Shown piece by piece: positions 10,803 through 21,157 of a DNA stretch of 64,000 nucleotides. The notes under the pieces were generated by a model, which worked only from the letters and a program-made list of their open reading frames with translations, did no database searches and was not told where the DNA came from. The DNA is taken from positions 558,001 to 622,000 of the forward strand of contig JAMYGW020000007.1 in NCBI GenBank assembly GCA_025617375.2, read 5' to 3'. The stretch comes from Acarospora socialis (Eukaryota > Ascomycota > Lecanoromycetes > Acarosporales > Acarosporaceae). Position numbers and translations under genes: made by a program. How positions within the stretch are numbered: the stretch's first letter is position 1; each line of letters begins with the position of its first letter.

Positions 10803-11245
10803 TCTAAACGTAAAGAGTGTGGAATTTGTTGTGCCAGCATGATGAATTAGGCCACCTTCGACAACGTTGCGGATGGTCCAAGCGCTCAAGCGCGCAGGTC
10901 GGAGGCTTAGCAGGTAGCGTCAGGGGTTTGGCGCACGGGTACGAAGGCTATTTGCAAGATTCTCCGCCGACCAGGAGATGATCCTAAGATGAACATTCCG
11001 CTTAGGTGGTAGGAATGGCGGGGAGAGACTACAAACGAGAGTAGGGGGTATCAACTAAGAGTGGATGCGGTGTAGGAGTCTTCTCATGGGAGCTGTGATC
11101 TACCAGGAGAAATCTCCTAGTAGGATAGGCCCAACGTGGACAGGGCTACGAGGAGTGCTCTAAGGTAAGGTAGTAGTCGGTGAGTGTAGAAACTGCAAAC
11201 AACGCCATTCCGTTCCGTTCTAATCATGCGATTCTCCCACAGTAT
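10803..11245. other. intergenic spacer
   Basis: This 443-bp region is the promoter side of the membrane-protein gene and the 3' side of the transcription-factor gene. I see no other feature. Confidence 0.4.
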
Positions 11246-12988
11246 TCACTCCGTCAAACTCGCAGCAGCCATAACCAAAGTCCCGAAATCGTCCAACTGA
11301 GACAGCCATGAGTCCAGAGTATGGTCTGCCCTAGAACGCGAGTTCAATAGATCGCCATATGTAAGCATGTCGTCGCCTCTCGCTATATACTCCCTTTCCC
11401 ATTCAGCGCTACTAGTAGCCCTCCACAGATCTCGCGCGCATGGCAGTGACATGCCCGCTAACCATCTTCCATCGCAGTTGTCGAAGGGCAAGTATGAAAA
11501 AACGTCGAAAAATATATTGATGAAGAAGAGAACTATGATAGTGCTGGGATATGCATCTTGTGTCAGTGAAGATATCTCTAGGGTGCTGGTGGATGTTGAA
11601 GGCTCACCGACGTAACGACTCGCCCAGGATCCAATCTTTCCATGTGGGTATGCGGCCGTCGGAAAGCGTTCCATATCTGATAAGCTGTTGATTTGCTTGA
11701 ATAGCAAGCTCCTGTTTTTTTGTAGATTCAGTCCGAGCGAACTCTCGAGAAGTATAATCACCGGGTTTACGTACCAACATTGTGTAAATCAACGGAATGT
11801 CAAAATTCGTTGCCTCGTCGTTGTCTTCTGAGAGGCGAAGAAGGAAATAGATGGTTATTGCTTGAAGGGCAGCCACGGCGTTCACATTATCGTACTCTAA
11901 ACACTGCAACGAATTAGATCGACAGGTCTCTGAAAGTTCTCTTGAACTGAGACGAAGACGACAAACCTCGGCTGAGAGTCTCTCCTGCTCCATTCTAATA
12001 GCTCTCCAAATGAACGTAACATTACTTTCATTCTTCGCTAAGCACATCTGCACGATGGCCGCACAACTCGCCAGAGGTCTCGGCAGCGCCTTGTGAACTA
12101 CTCGCCCATCTCGAGAGATTTCGGTCAAAAGGTGTGGATGGATGAAGGGCGGGAAAGGCTTTCCAGGAAGAATCATATATGGGTAAGAATGCAGAGAGCA
12201 TAACAAATAACTTCTGTTAAGGGAGAACTGATGGTCCTGTACGGTCCTGGGCCGAAATGATTTGGGTGCCTTGGCGATAACGGGTTCATATAAAATGGTA
12301 TCCATCATTTCCGAGCTTGGGAAGTCCATGGATGAGCGTGGTATAGAACCCATGACCGACGGGGAAGATCGAGGGTACTGACTGACAGTTTGAGCCGGTA
12401 CATTTTCCAGGTAAGTGGAAATGAGATCTGTACTCTCGAAGTTCCATGTTGATGAGTCTGAAGATATGAACTCTGTAGGGTCAAGAACCGGGCTTTGTCG
12501 TGGGTGAAGCGGGTCTGTATGTTCATGAAGGGCAAATACTCTGGCAAGATCCAATGTTGTTGCTAGGTTTGAAGGCAGTTCCGCAATCGGCTCTGCCGAG
12601 GTCTGTTGAGGAACCAGCGCTGTCTCTGATAATTGAACGACTGGTGTCTCTGATACTTGAACTGCTGGTGTCTTTGGTAATCGAGGCTGCTCATACCCAC
12701 AGGTAAAGTTCTTTGTTGTGCATCGCGAGCAGCTTGGGTAAGCCAGATCACAACGAGTCTTAGCCTTGGTGCAGGTTAGACAAGATTTTTTTCTTGACCG
12801 CACGCGAGACTTTGACTTTTGACAATAAGAGATGTGCCGGATTTGGGATTTTTCTGGAATGGATGATCAGTGGGGAGTAATTGAGAAAGGTCTTACGGAG
12901 ACTGCAGATGCTCAAACTCACTGTTACCACAGCTCTTGCCACATATGCTACACGTAAATTCCTCGCTGAGCATTTGATCTTCTTCCAT
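11246..12988 (-). CDS. zinc-finger transcription factor (C2HC finger plus Zn2Cys6)
   Basis: Three exons: 12922-12988, 11608-12853 and 11246-11543, giving 536 residues. Exon 1 joined to exon 2 by a 68-bp intron makes a zinc finger split across the junction: CSICGKSCGN then KKSQIRHISYC, with C-x2-C-x12-H-x3-C spacing. Directly after it comes a complete binuclear cluster, CLTCTKAKTRCDLAYPSC then SRCTTKNFTC (C-x2-C-x6-C-x6-C-x2-C-x6-C). Tandem C2H2/Zn2Cys6 regulators are a known fungal class. The C-terminal part is a long helical region typical of fungal regulators (AALQAITIYFLLRL; TIIVLFFINIFFDVF). Role inferred: DNA-binding pathway regulator in the nucleus. It is divergent from the NmrA-like gene, 641 bp away, so co-regulation is possible but unproved. 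Confidence 0.85.
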
Positions 12989-13629
12989 GATGAGGTGCCG
13001 GGGAGTCTGTAGCGTCACCGGAGAACTTTGGTCGTCTTGATCATCTCATACTATGTTGTGGATAAGGCAAGGTACTTATGAAACGACGACGGAATTCCGT
13101 TGTTGATTCGTAAGCAAAACAGGGGTAACCGAACTACAGTAACCCTACTATGTACAGGTAGTCAGATATACTGCAGATTTGAGGCGAACGTCAGGAATGG
13201 CTTTCGTATATGTACCTTTGAATACCCATGCCATCCGGAGACCATTGAAATGCTATGGCGCTTCATCAGCTCAACACGGAGTTCCGTGACTGTGCTGCAT
13301 CAAATCGTCAATCAATCCCCACTGCAAGGCATTTGTATTGTCGAGGTAAGGATGCATATGAACCCAGGTTCCATTGTCTCCTAATATCGTCTTTTCTATC
13401 TGTCAAACGCAATACACACCAGCTTCTTCCAGGCAGCAGTCCAGGAGATATATAAAGTGGCTGCATTTCCTTCTTCACAGACAAGTCAAGTCGATCATCA
13501 ATTCAATTTCCTCCAAGACAAGACAGATAAAGTCAACAAGTCAACACGAATCGTGTCTCATTTCCTTTCATCCCATCAATATTCATTATACTCTACTCAC
13601 AAAATATCAATCGTCCCAACCCAACCACG
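12989..13629. promoter_or_regulatory. divergent promoter region (TF / NmrA-like)
   Basis: The 641-bp region lies between two divergent genes. The last 170 bp before the NmrA-like start are pyrimidine-rich with TATA-like AT patches (near 13449 and 13585), as common in fungal promoters. No palindromic CGG site pair for the neighbouring Zn2Cys6 factor was obvious by eye. Confidence 0.35.
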
Positions 13630-14388
13630 ATGGCCACATCACAAACTCAAACACTCGCCCTCTTCGGCGCAACAGGCGGAACCGGCCTCTCAGTCCTCCA
13701 AAACGCCCTCAAGAACGGGCACAACGTCCGCGTCCTCGTCCGCTCACCTAGCAAGCTCTCCTCCATCAGCGCAGAATACCCCAACACCCTACACCTCGTC
13801 CAAGGCCACATTCGAGACATCTCAGCCATCAAATCCACTCTCGTGACCGAGAAGGGAAAGCTAGTTGATATCATAGTCTCTTCCATCGGGATGGCTGGAA
13901 AATTGAAGGGGACGACGCTCTCATTTGACGACCCGAAGCTGTGTGAGGAGGGGACGGCGTCTATCTTGAAGAGCTTACGGGAGGTGGAGAAGGAGGGGGG
14001 AGGAGGTGCGAAGGATGGGAAGGGTCCAAAAATCGTTGTCTTGAGCACCACGGGGATTAGTGATGCAAAGAGGGATATTCCTATACCCATATTTCCTCTC
14101 TATCACTGGTTGGGGAAGGTTCCGCATGTGGATAAGGCCGCTATGGAAGAGATTGTGAAGAAGAGCGGGAGAAGGTGGATTATTGTCAGGCCGAGTTTCT
14201 TGGTTGATGGGGAGGCGAAGGGGTTGGGGAAGGTGCGGGTGAGCGTCGAGAGTCCAGAGAAGGGCTTTGAGAAGCTGGAAATTGGGTATGCGATTCGGAG
14301 AGAGGATGTTGGGTTGTGGATTTCGGAGAATTATATCCAGAGAGAGGGCGAGGAGTGGATGGGAAAGATGGTTGGGCTGACTTATTGA
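13630..14388 (+). CDS. NmrA-like / atypical SDR NAD(P)-binding protein
   Basis: A 252-residue intronless ORF. The N-terminus has a dinucleotide-binding motif of atypical short-chain dehydrogenases, LALFGATGGTGLSVLQ (GxxGxxG), followed by VRVLVRSPSKL, where a basic residue fits NADP(H). Later segments VLSTTGISDAKRD, PLYHWLGKVPHVDKAAMEE and WIIVRPSFLVDG match the NAD(P)H-binding (NmrA/HSCARG-type) family. A classical YxxxK catalytic pair is not evident. It may be a reductase or a redox sensor, and the substrate is unknown. It starts 641 bp from the divergent zinc-finger regulator and is the last gene before the transposon block. Confidence 0.85.
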   Translation: MATSQTQTLALFGATGGTGLSVLQNALKNGHNVRVLVRSPSKLSSISAEYPNTLHLVQGHIRDISAIKSTLVTEKGKLVDIIVSSIGMAGKLKGTTLSFDDPKLCEEGTASILKSLREVEKEGGGGAKDGKGPKIVVLSTTGISDAKRDIPIPIFPLYHWLGKVPHVDKAAMEEIVKKSGRRWIIVRPSFLVDGEAKGLGKVRVSVESPEKGFEKLEIGYAIRREDVGLWISENYIQREGEEWMGKMVGLTY

Positions 14389-14692
14389 GTAGAACAAAGC
14401 GGGATGGACTTTGGAGAATGGGCGGTTTAACGTCGATAAACATCGAGCTTCTATTATTTCTATGTTTCTAAGTAAATGATAACGCTACTAGTAAATTAAA
14501 AAGTTCCCTCAGTCATCGAGAGACATTGTGTACAGTTCTTAGCATCCAGCCAGCCAGATCTTCCACGCACCTTAATAAGGTACTAATATCATTTCTAGCC
14601 CTATTATCTCCCATCAAAATCCTCTTCTCAAACTTCGTTATCAAGTTTTTGCACATCTCATGATCTCAGTTCGACGCTAGAGAACAGTTAAA
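14389..14692. other. spacer between NmrA-like gene and transposon nest
   Basis: About 300 bp of unmutated sequence with ordinary base composition. The switch to the AT-rich, CpG-free block is abrupt at the Copia LTR. Confidence 0.4.
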
Positions 14693-14697
14693 GAATC

Positions 14698-14872
14698 TGT
14701 TGGAATTGGAACATTTCTATTGCTTGATATTAGATGTCTTAATTATCTAGAAGACTAAAATACACAAAGAATAACTTTTGTGCATGATGACTAAGCAATA
14801 TCACATGACACAGAAGATTTCAACACTAAACTGAATAGAGTTGAACTTCTAAAGAGTCTTCTAATTTCAACA
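14698..14872 (-). repeat. Copia 3' LTR (left)
   Basis: 175-bp LTR that pairs base for base with 32025-32199 (constant offset 17327). It keeps two GG pairs that are GA in the partner. Confidence 0.92.
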
Positions 14873-16052
14873 TTTCTTCTCAAATCTAGCTGATCTAGAC
14901 ATTCTAGACAATCTAGATATTCATTCATTAGTCAGTATAGATTCTTCAATTTTATCAAAAGATAGAAAGAAGTCATGAAAAAGATTGAGACAACAGTGAG
15001 ATGAGAAAGTGAGAATGAGACAAAAAGAAAAGATGTAACAAAGACACAAAAAATGAAGTGACAACAAGATCAGAACTCAAATGTGCAATCAAAAATCAGT
15101 TGACAATTCAAGAAACTGACTTAATTACTATGATGTAGACTATGATCTGTCATACTTCATGAACAAGTAAGTTAATTACTCAGATTGCAACTAGTTGTTG
15201 TCTCATTGATTTGATTTATAAAGTCATCACAGCTAGAAGATCTAACTGACTAAAAAAGCAATAAAACTTAATGATGAATAAAGACTTAATGAGTCTGTTA
15301 ACTGCTTATTCAGATGTAGAAACAAACTTAAGATTGATGAAACTGTAATTGACAGTTTCATGAACAAAGTGATACTGAATATTGATGTGTTTAATGTGAG
15401 CATGAAACTCAGAATTTCAAACTAGATTCATAGCATCACAATTGTCAGCACAAATGACAATAAAATTACTGTCATCAAGAAAGTCAATTTCTGTAAGAAA
15501 ACAGCAAAATTATATGACTTTCTTCATTACTTGTGTTTCAATCATGTATTCAGACTCAGTGAACAACAAAATAATAATCTGTTGACATTTAAAATATCAA
15601 TTAATAGAATTTTTAAAGAAAAGAAAAAAATAAGTGTCAGTGAACTTTTAAGTATTGTGACATCTGTCTCAATCAGCATTGATATAGTCAATAAGATTCA
15701 CATTGATGATGTCATAAATGACACTTAAGTTCATAGTGTCAGTGAGATATTTGAAGACTTACTTGACAGCATTGTAATGTGAGACATTCAGATTCTAATC
15801 AAACTGACTAATGATAAAAATGATGAAGATAATATCAGAATGTGTCTGTAATATAATGTACATTAATGATTTTACTGTCTTTTGATAGCATCAAATAGTG
15901 ATGATATTAGTCTGAGTGATAAACTTCTTTATGAGTACTGCATCAAAATTTATAAATATGTTGACAGAAACTGTCTGCAACTGTTGAAATGTCTTAAGAA
16001 TCTTATTAATATAAGTTGTCTGAATAAGATGAATAGTGTATTCAGAATGATT
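14873..16052 (-). pseudogene. Copia pol 3' part (RNase H end), mutated
   Basis: Minus-strand frames contain CADNCDAMNLV and HTHIKHINIQYHFVHE, which match the Copia RNase H patterns around the ADN triad and the KHIDxRYHFxRE segment. It continues the polypeptide interrupted at 16052/28326. No intact ORF remains. Confidence 0.75.
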
Positions 16053-16401
16053 TGTTATATCTTAACTGAGATTTCTCAGTTATAGGGCTAGAGTTTGTGC
16101 TCTTTGATATAAAGATTCAAAGATTCTAGATAAACAGTAGCTTTGTATTGTGTAACTGAATGAGTTGAACATGATTGTTTTCATAGAGAAAACAATTCTA
16201 CTATATAGATTGTCTGCTTGCTGACCTTGTTGTTGAGTCTGTTGAGCTGACTTATTCATGCAACTCATTGAGCTGTCTCATCACACTTGTCATTGAGCAT
16301 GACAAGATATCATGTGACTGACTCTTGATCATCATTCTGTCAAACATTCATGTAATATATCTGTCAGTCTGTTCTAAGTCTCTCTAAACTTAATTATAAC
16401 A
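16053..16401 (-). repeat. gypsy A 3' LTR (left)
   Basis: 349 bp, TGTTATA...TATAACA. It pairs with 27977-28325 at a constant offset of 11924, with many TG/CA alternations at ancestral CpG sites. Confidence 0.9.
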
Positions 16402-19400
16402 TCATTTTTCTCTCTTTAGATGCTAGTTCTCTAGATTTATTTAAGTGAGAATATATATTCTTTGATGTCATCAGCAACAATGCTTTCTAAAAATTTCAAT
16501 TGTCTAAGAATTGCAAAGAAAATTCAGCTTGATGACATCTTAATCTTGTTCTCTTGTGATCATTGTGTCTCTTGTGACTTTGATTGCTTTGTAATGAAAT
16601 CTTGACTCAAGTATGACAAATGCACTTGCTGTGATCATTCATGTGTCAATGTATTGTGAAAGTCTCTTGATCAAACTCATCTTTTGCTTCATAAGAAAAT
16701 CAGTAAGACAAATAGTATTTTGACAGTCAAATATGCTGAGCTTGCTGCACTATCTTTGAAAGTTGTTTATCTTCAAAAAATCTTAAATCAAACAAATCAT
16801 CATACATTACAGAAGACTAACTGCCTTGCTGTTGAGCTTAATAGTGATAATGAGAAAACAGAGAATGAAAGCAATTCTTCTGACATACAACAATTAATTA
16901 ACTTAATGTCTTTCTTCTTCTAAAATTCTATACTATCTTTTTTTCAAAATATTGAAGTGTTTTCATGCAGTTCTTAAGATTTTCTCTGAATTTTCAGATA
17001 TTTTCTGAGATATCATATTTTTTTCATTTTATGAGATAGTGAACTTTCTCACTAATTGTTCTTTTCTCTAAAATGTTCTCAACTTCATATTCTTCTTTGA
17101 ATTCAACAAACATTTCTGTAACTTGAAGTGATATGAACTGATTGCAATGCTGTAACATGAATGTGTAAAATATCAAATGTATTCTCATTTTCTTAAGTAA
17201 ATCTAACTCATAACTTAACTTCTTAATGTTTTGTATGATTCTGAATGATTCAATGCTCTTGTTTTTCAACTTTTTGCTTCTTTCTTTAATTTGTAGATTG
17301 TCTGTACTTAGATATACTCTTTTTTCTTCTTTGAATAATCTTGTCTTTGTTGCTTGTCTCATCTGTCATTCAATTCATCTCATCAGATCTTGATGCAGTT
17401 TCTTCATTTGAGTGATGTTTAAAATTGCTTTTTGACTTCATGATTCATGTCTGTGTGAATCTCATCACATCTTTAAATTGTATTCATAGTTCACATAAAA
17501 TGATGTCTCTCTTGTGATCTTGTTTCTTGCATTGTTATATGCAAACTGTGCTGTCAATAGCAGTTGCACTCAGTTGTTCTGATTTTTGTTGATATAGTGT
17601 TTCAAGTATGTTTTTACTGTCTGATTTATTCATTTACTTTGTTTATCTGTCTGTGAATAATATGCTGTTAACATTTTATGTCTTATTCTGAGCTCTGCTG
17701 TGAGCATTTCTCAAAATTTGTTTGTGAATAGTTTGTCTCTGTCAATAATGAACTTCTTTAATAGTTCATGATTGTTAATCAATTTTTGCAGTATTGTGTA
17801 GACTAATACTGATGCTGTTGTAATTTCTTTGAATGAAATGAACATAATGTACTTGATCAATCTATTCATCATAGTTAATATACTGTTGAATCTTACTTCT
17901 CATGTCAAATTCTTTGATGATAACAGCTTCATAATGAAGTTCATAATAACTGACTTTCATGATCTGCTCAGCACATTAATTTATGTTATTTCATTGTATC
18001 ATTTGTCTTAGTTAATCTTGTTTCTTCAGCATGAATTGCATCTGACAATTATCTCAATGACTTGTCTTCTAAAATTATTAAGATTGCATTTTCTTTGCAT
18101 GAGATTCTCTGTGCATTTAACTTCTAGATATTCATGAACTCTGTTTGCATAACATTTCTGAATAAGTTCTTTGTCTGTTAAAGAAGTATTCTTTATCTTG
18201 TATGTTGCTGTTAACTCTTTAATTAGAATTTTGTCATTGTCTTTCTTTAAAATTCTGATGTAAACTCATTTCATTTCTTCATGATCAGATTATCTGCTTA
18301 AGACATTTGCTTTATTATTTTCATTATTTTTCTTGTAATGAATCTGAAATTCAAAGTCTGCTAATAATTTAGCTCAGTGAATCTGTCTGTAATTTAACTA
18401 TTTTGTTGTTGTGAAGTTCTTCAGATTCTTGTGATTCATATAGATCTGTATAAACTTTTCTGTGTTTGTAAAATAAGATCTTTATTCTTGCAGTGCTTTC
18501 ACTATTGCAAGAAGTTCTTTGTTGTGAATCTCATATCTTTTCTCTGATTCTGATAACTTTCTAAATTGAAATGCTATGAGTCTCTGTATTTCATCTTTAA
18601 TTTGATATAAGTATGTGTTAACTGCAAAATCTGATGCATCAATTTCTAATATCTTTTCACATATTATTTAAGATATTATGAGATGAGCTGTTTCACTGAG
18701 ACTTCTCTTTAATATATTGAATGCTTGTTTCTGTTTCTTGTTTCAATGTTATTTTTTGTTTTTCTGTATCAAGTGAGTGAGAGATTCTGCTATTTGTGAG
18801 TAGTTTGATATGAACTTTCAGTAGTAATTTGTTAATTTTAGAAAGATCTGTACTTTCTTAATTCTTGTGAATGTAGATTACTGTTTTACAGTCACTGTTT
18901 TTGTTAAATCTTTCTTGATGTGTTCAGATTGAACAACATATTCTAAGAACTTGACTTCTTGAATTTCAAATCTGTTTTTTGACTCTTTCACATACAATGA
19001 TCTCTTTTTCAACTTTGCTAATATCTTCTTCATGTGCTTTCTGTGTTCTGCAAGATTTTCTGAGTAGATTAGTATATTGTTTAAGTATGTGATTACAAAG
19101 TCATCAAGATATTCTCTCAACATGTCATTAATGAGTCTCTGAAAGATAACTGATGTATTTTTTAGTTTAAATGACATGACAGTGTATTCATAATGTTCAT
19201 ATCTTGTTCAAAACACTGTCTTTCATTCTTCATCTTCTTTCATTCTTATCTGATGATAGACATTCTTGAGATCTATGCTGATAAATCACTTAGTTTGATC
19301 AAGTTGATTCTGCAACTCTTCAATTAAGAGTAATGAGTAACTATTTTGTCTAGTTATCTTGTTCAGCTGTTAGTAGTTGACATACAGTTACTTTAAATCA

Positions 19401-20805
19401 TTCAGTTTTGATACAAACAGAATCAAATATTTTGCTGACAATTTCAATGATCTTATGAATTCTCTCTTAAAATTCTCATCAAAATAATCTTGAACTTTCT
19501 TGAGCTGATCTTTGCTCATTGAATACAATGATATTTATCTAGATTGCTTTTTCTTCAATAGTGATGTTTTGTGATCTCATAACTTGTATTCTGACAAACA
19601 CATCTCTGATTGCTTCAGAATCTCATATGTGTGCTTTGTTGCAGTGATTTCTTTTGTAACTCAGTTAATTTTGAAGTTATACTTCTGTAAGTATGATATG
19701 CTCAGTATAACATCATACTTTATGAAGTTCATGACATTTAGTGTCATGTCTTGACATCTTTCTGAAATATCAATTGTAATGTGAATCTAATTCATCACAT
19801 TCTCAGAGCTTTCATTTGTCATCAGTATTCTTGCTGAGTACAGTGTCTTCATAATTCTTAGTTCTGTCTCTTGAACTAACTTTTGTGAAATGTAGTTGTT
19901 CAATGTTTTGAAGTTAACTAAAGTGTGCACTGTTTTTGACAGTTAATTGTCTTGTTTGAATTTCATCTTCATCATAATTTTATCTTTATGTCATTCATGA
20001 GACTCTAATAGCTTCTTGCTCTCTAGTTTTGTTGAGAAAGCTTGTAGTTTTTTGACTCTTCTGCATTCTTATGTACTCTTCTTTATAGATTTTTGAATCA
20101 TTGTGATTCTTGTCTGATGAGCATCAAATTGATGTGCTTCTTACTTCTGTTCTTGACATATTGTCTGTTATGTTTTCTTAAATTATATTTATTGTACTCT
20201 TTCTGCAACAGATTTCAAAGTGCTTTCACTTTTTGTAGAAATTCTGACAAAATATAATCTTCTTGAAAGATTCATAGTTCTTTGTTTTCAGTCTTCATTT
20301 CTAGAGATAGACTTATATTAAGCTTGAATTCTTTTCTGACTGATTGAATTATCATGAATGAGAATTTCAGATGATTTTCAATGATTCTTTGTGCTCATTC
20401 TATGACTTTCTTGACAATTTTGTCAATATCTTGTGTCTCATTCTGTTCTTGCTTCAAGACTATAATCTTCTCTTTTAGATCTTGTTTCTTTTGTCTGAGC
20501 AGTTCTTTCTTTAACATTCTGCATTGATTCTCTAAGTGCTTGCATCTTTTCTTAAGTTTCATGTTGACTTCTCATTGATTAACTTTCTCTTGATTTGCAT
20601 TCAAATTCAAGACAATTTAAATACTATCACTGTAGTCTTTTTCTATCTGAATATCACAAGTATCAGTTTCTTCAATCTCAGTCTCTAGAACACATAGTTC
20701 TTTTTTTACAGCATTGTCTGATCTAAATTGTTCTGTGATATTGTAAGCTTCTTGTTTCTGACATAACTTCTTTGAATAATATCTGACTTTATTCTTGCTG
20801 CTCAT
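16402..20805 (-). pseudogene. gypsy A pol (protease-RT-RNase H-integrase-chromodomain), mutated
   Basis: The RT core is at 18878-19177: SVIFQRLINDMLREYLDDFV then VITYLNNILIYSENL. The YxDD catalytic box has become YLNN, so the enzyme is dead at the active site. The integrase zinc-binding region contains CNSC followed by a stop and RNKI (about 18030). The integrase tail and chromodomain lie at 17000-17362: SFRIIQNIKKLSYELDLLKK, RIHLIFYTFMLQHC and EYEVENILEKRTISEKVHYL, continuing with a TGA at the conserved chromodomain Trp. Stops are mostly TGA. Confidence 0.85.
16480..16923 (+). pseudogene. antisense Cys-rich ORF inside gypsy A
   Basis: This lies opposite in direction to the gypsy A pol, between the chromodomain end and the 3' LTR. 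One frame runs from ATG 16480 to a TAA at 16921-16923 (147 codons), broken only by two TGA codons. It reads CDHCVSCDFDCFVMKS, stop, LKYDKCTCCDHSCVNVL, stop, KSLDQTH. It then continues as a helical stretch (ELAALSLKVVYLQKILNQ) and an acidic Ser/Asn tail. The Cys pattern resembles a zinc-cluster-like module (C-x2-C...K-C-x2-C-x3/4-C). The second TGA sits where TGG is expected (SWESLDRT-like in related fungal proteins, from memory). The same ORF is present in copy B. Function unknown. Confidence 0.7.
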
Positions 20806-21157
20806 TGTTATGATCAAGTCAGAGTGAACTTAAAACAAACTGATGCATACACACAGAAAGCATACATTCAGAAGAATGTTTAGACAGTAGTTATGTAATA
20901 TCTCAACATGCTTGACAGTGAGCTTGATGAGCAAGCTTGACAGATTGCATGAGTGAGTCATTTCAACAGACTTGACAATGAGATCAGCAAGCAAGCTCAC
21001 TATATAGTAGAGTTGTTTTTCTTATGAAAACAATCATGTTCAACTTAAGTAATCATCTAAGAGTTAAAGATCAGAATTGTTTCAGATCAGCTGTTATATC
21101 AATAAGCACAAACTTTTAGCTCTACATATCTGAGAAATCTTAGATTAGAATGTTATA
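20806..21157 (+). repeat. gypsy B 5' LTR
   Basis: 352 bp. It is identical to the 3' LTR over 20815-21048 (partner 26643-26876), but differs at about 14 positions in its last 110 bp and at two in the first 9. Confidence 0.9.
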
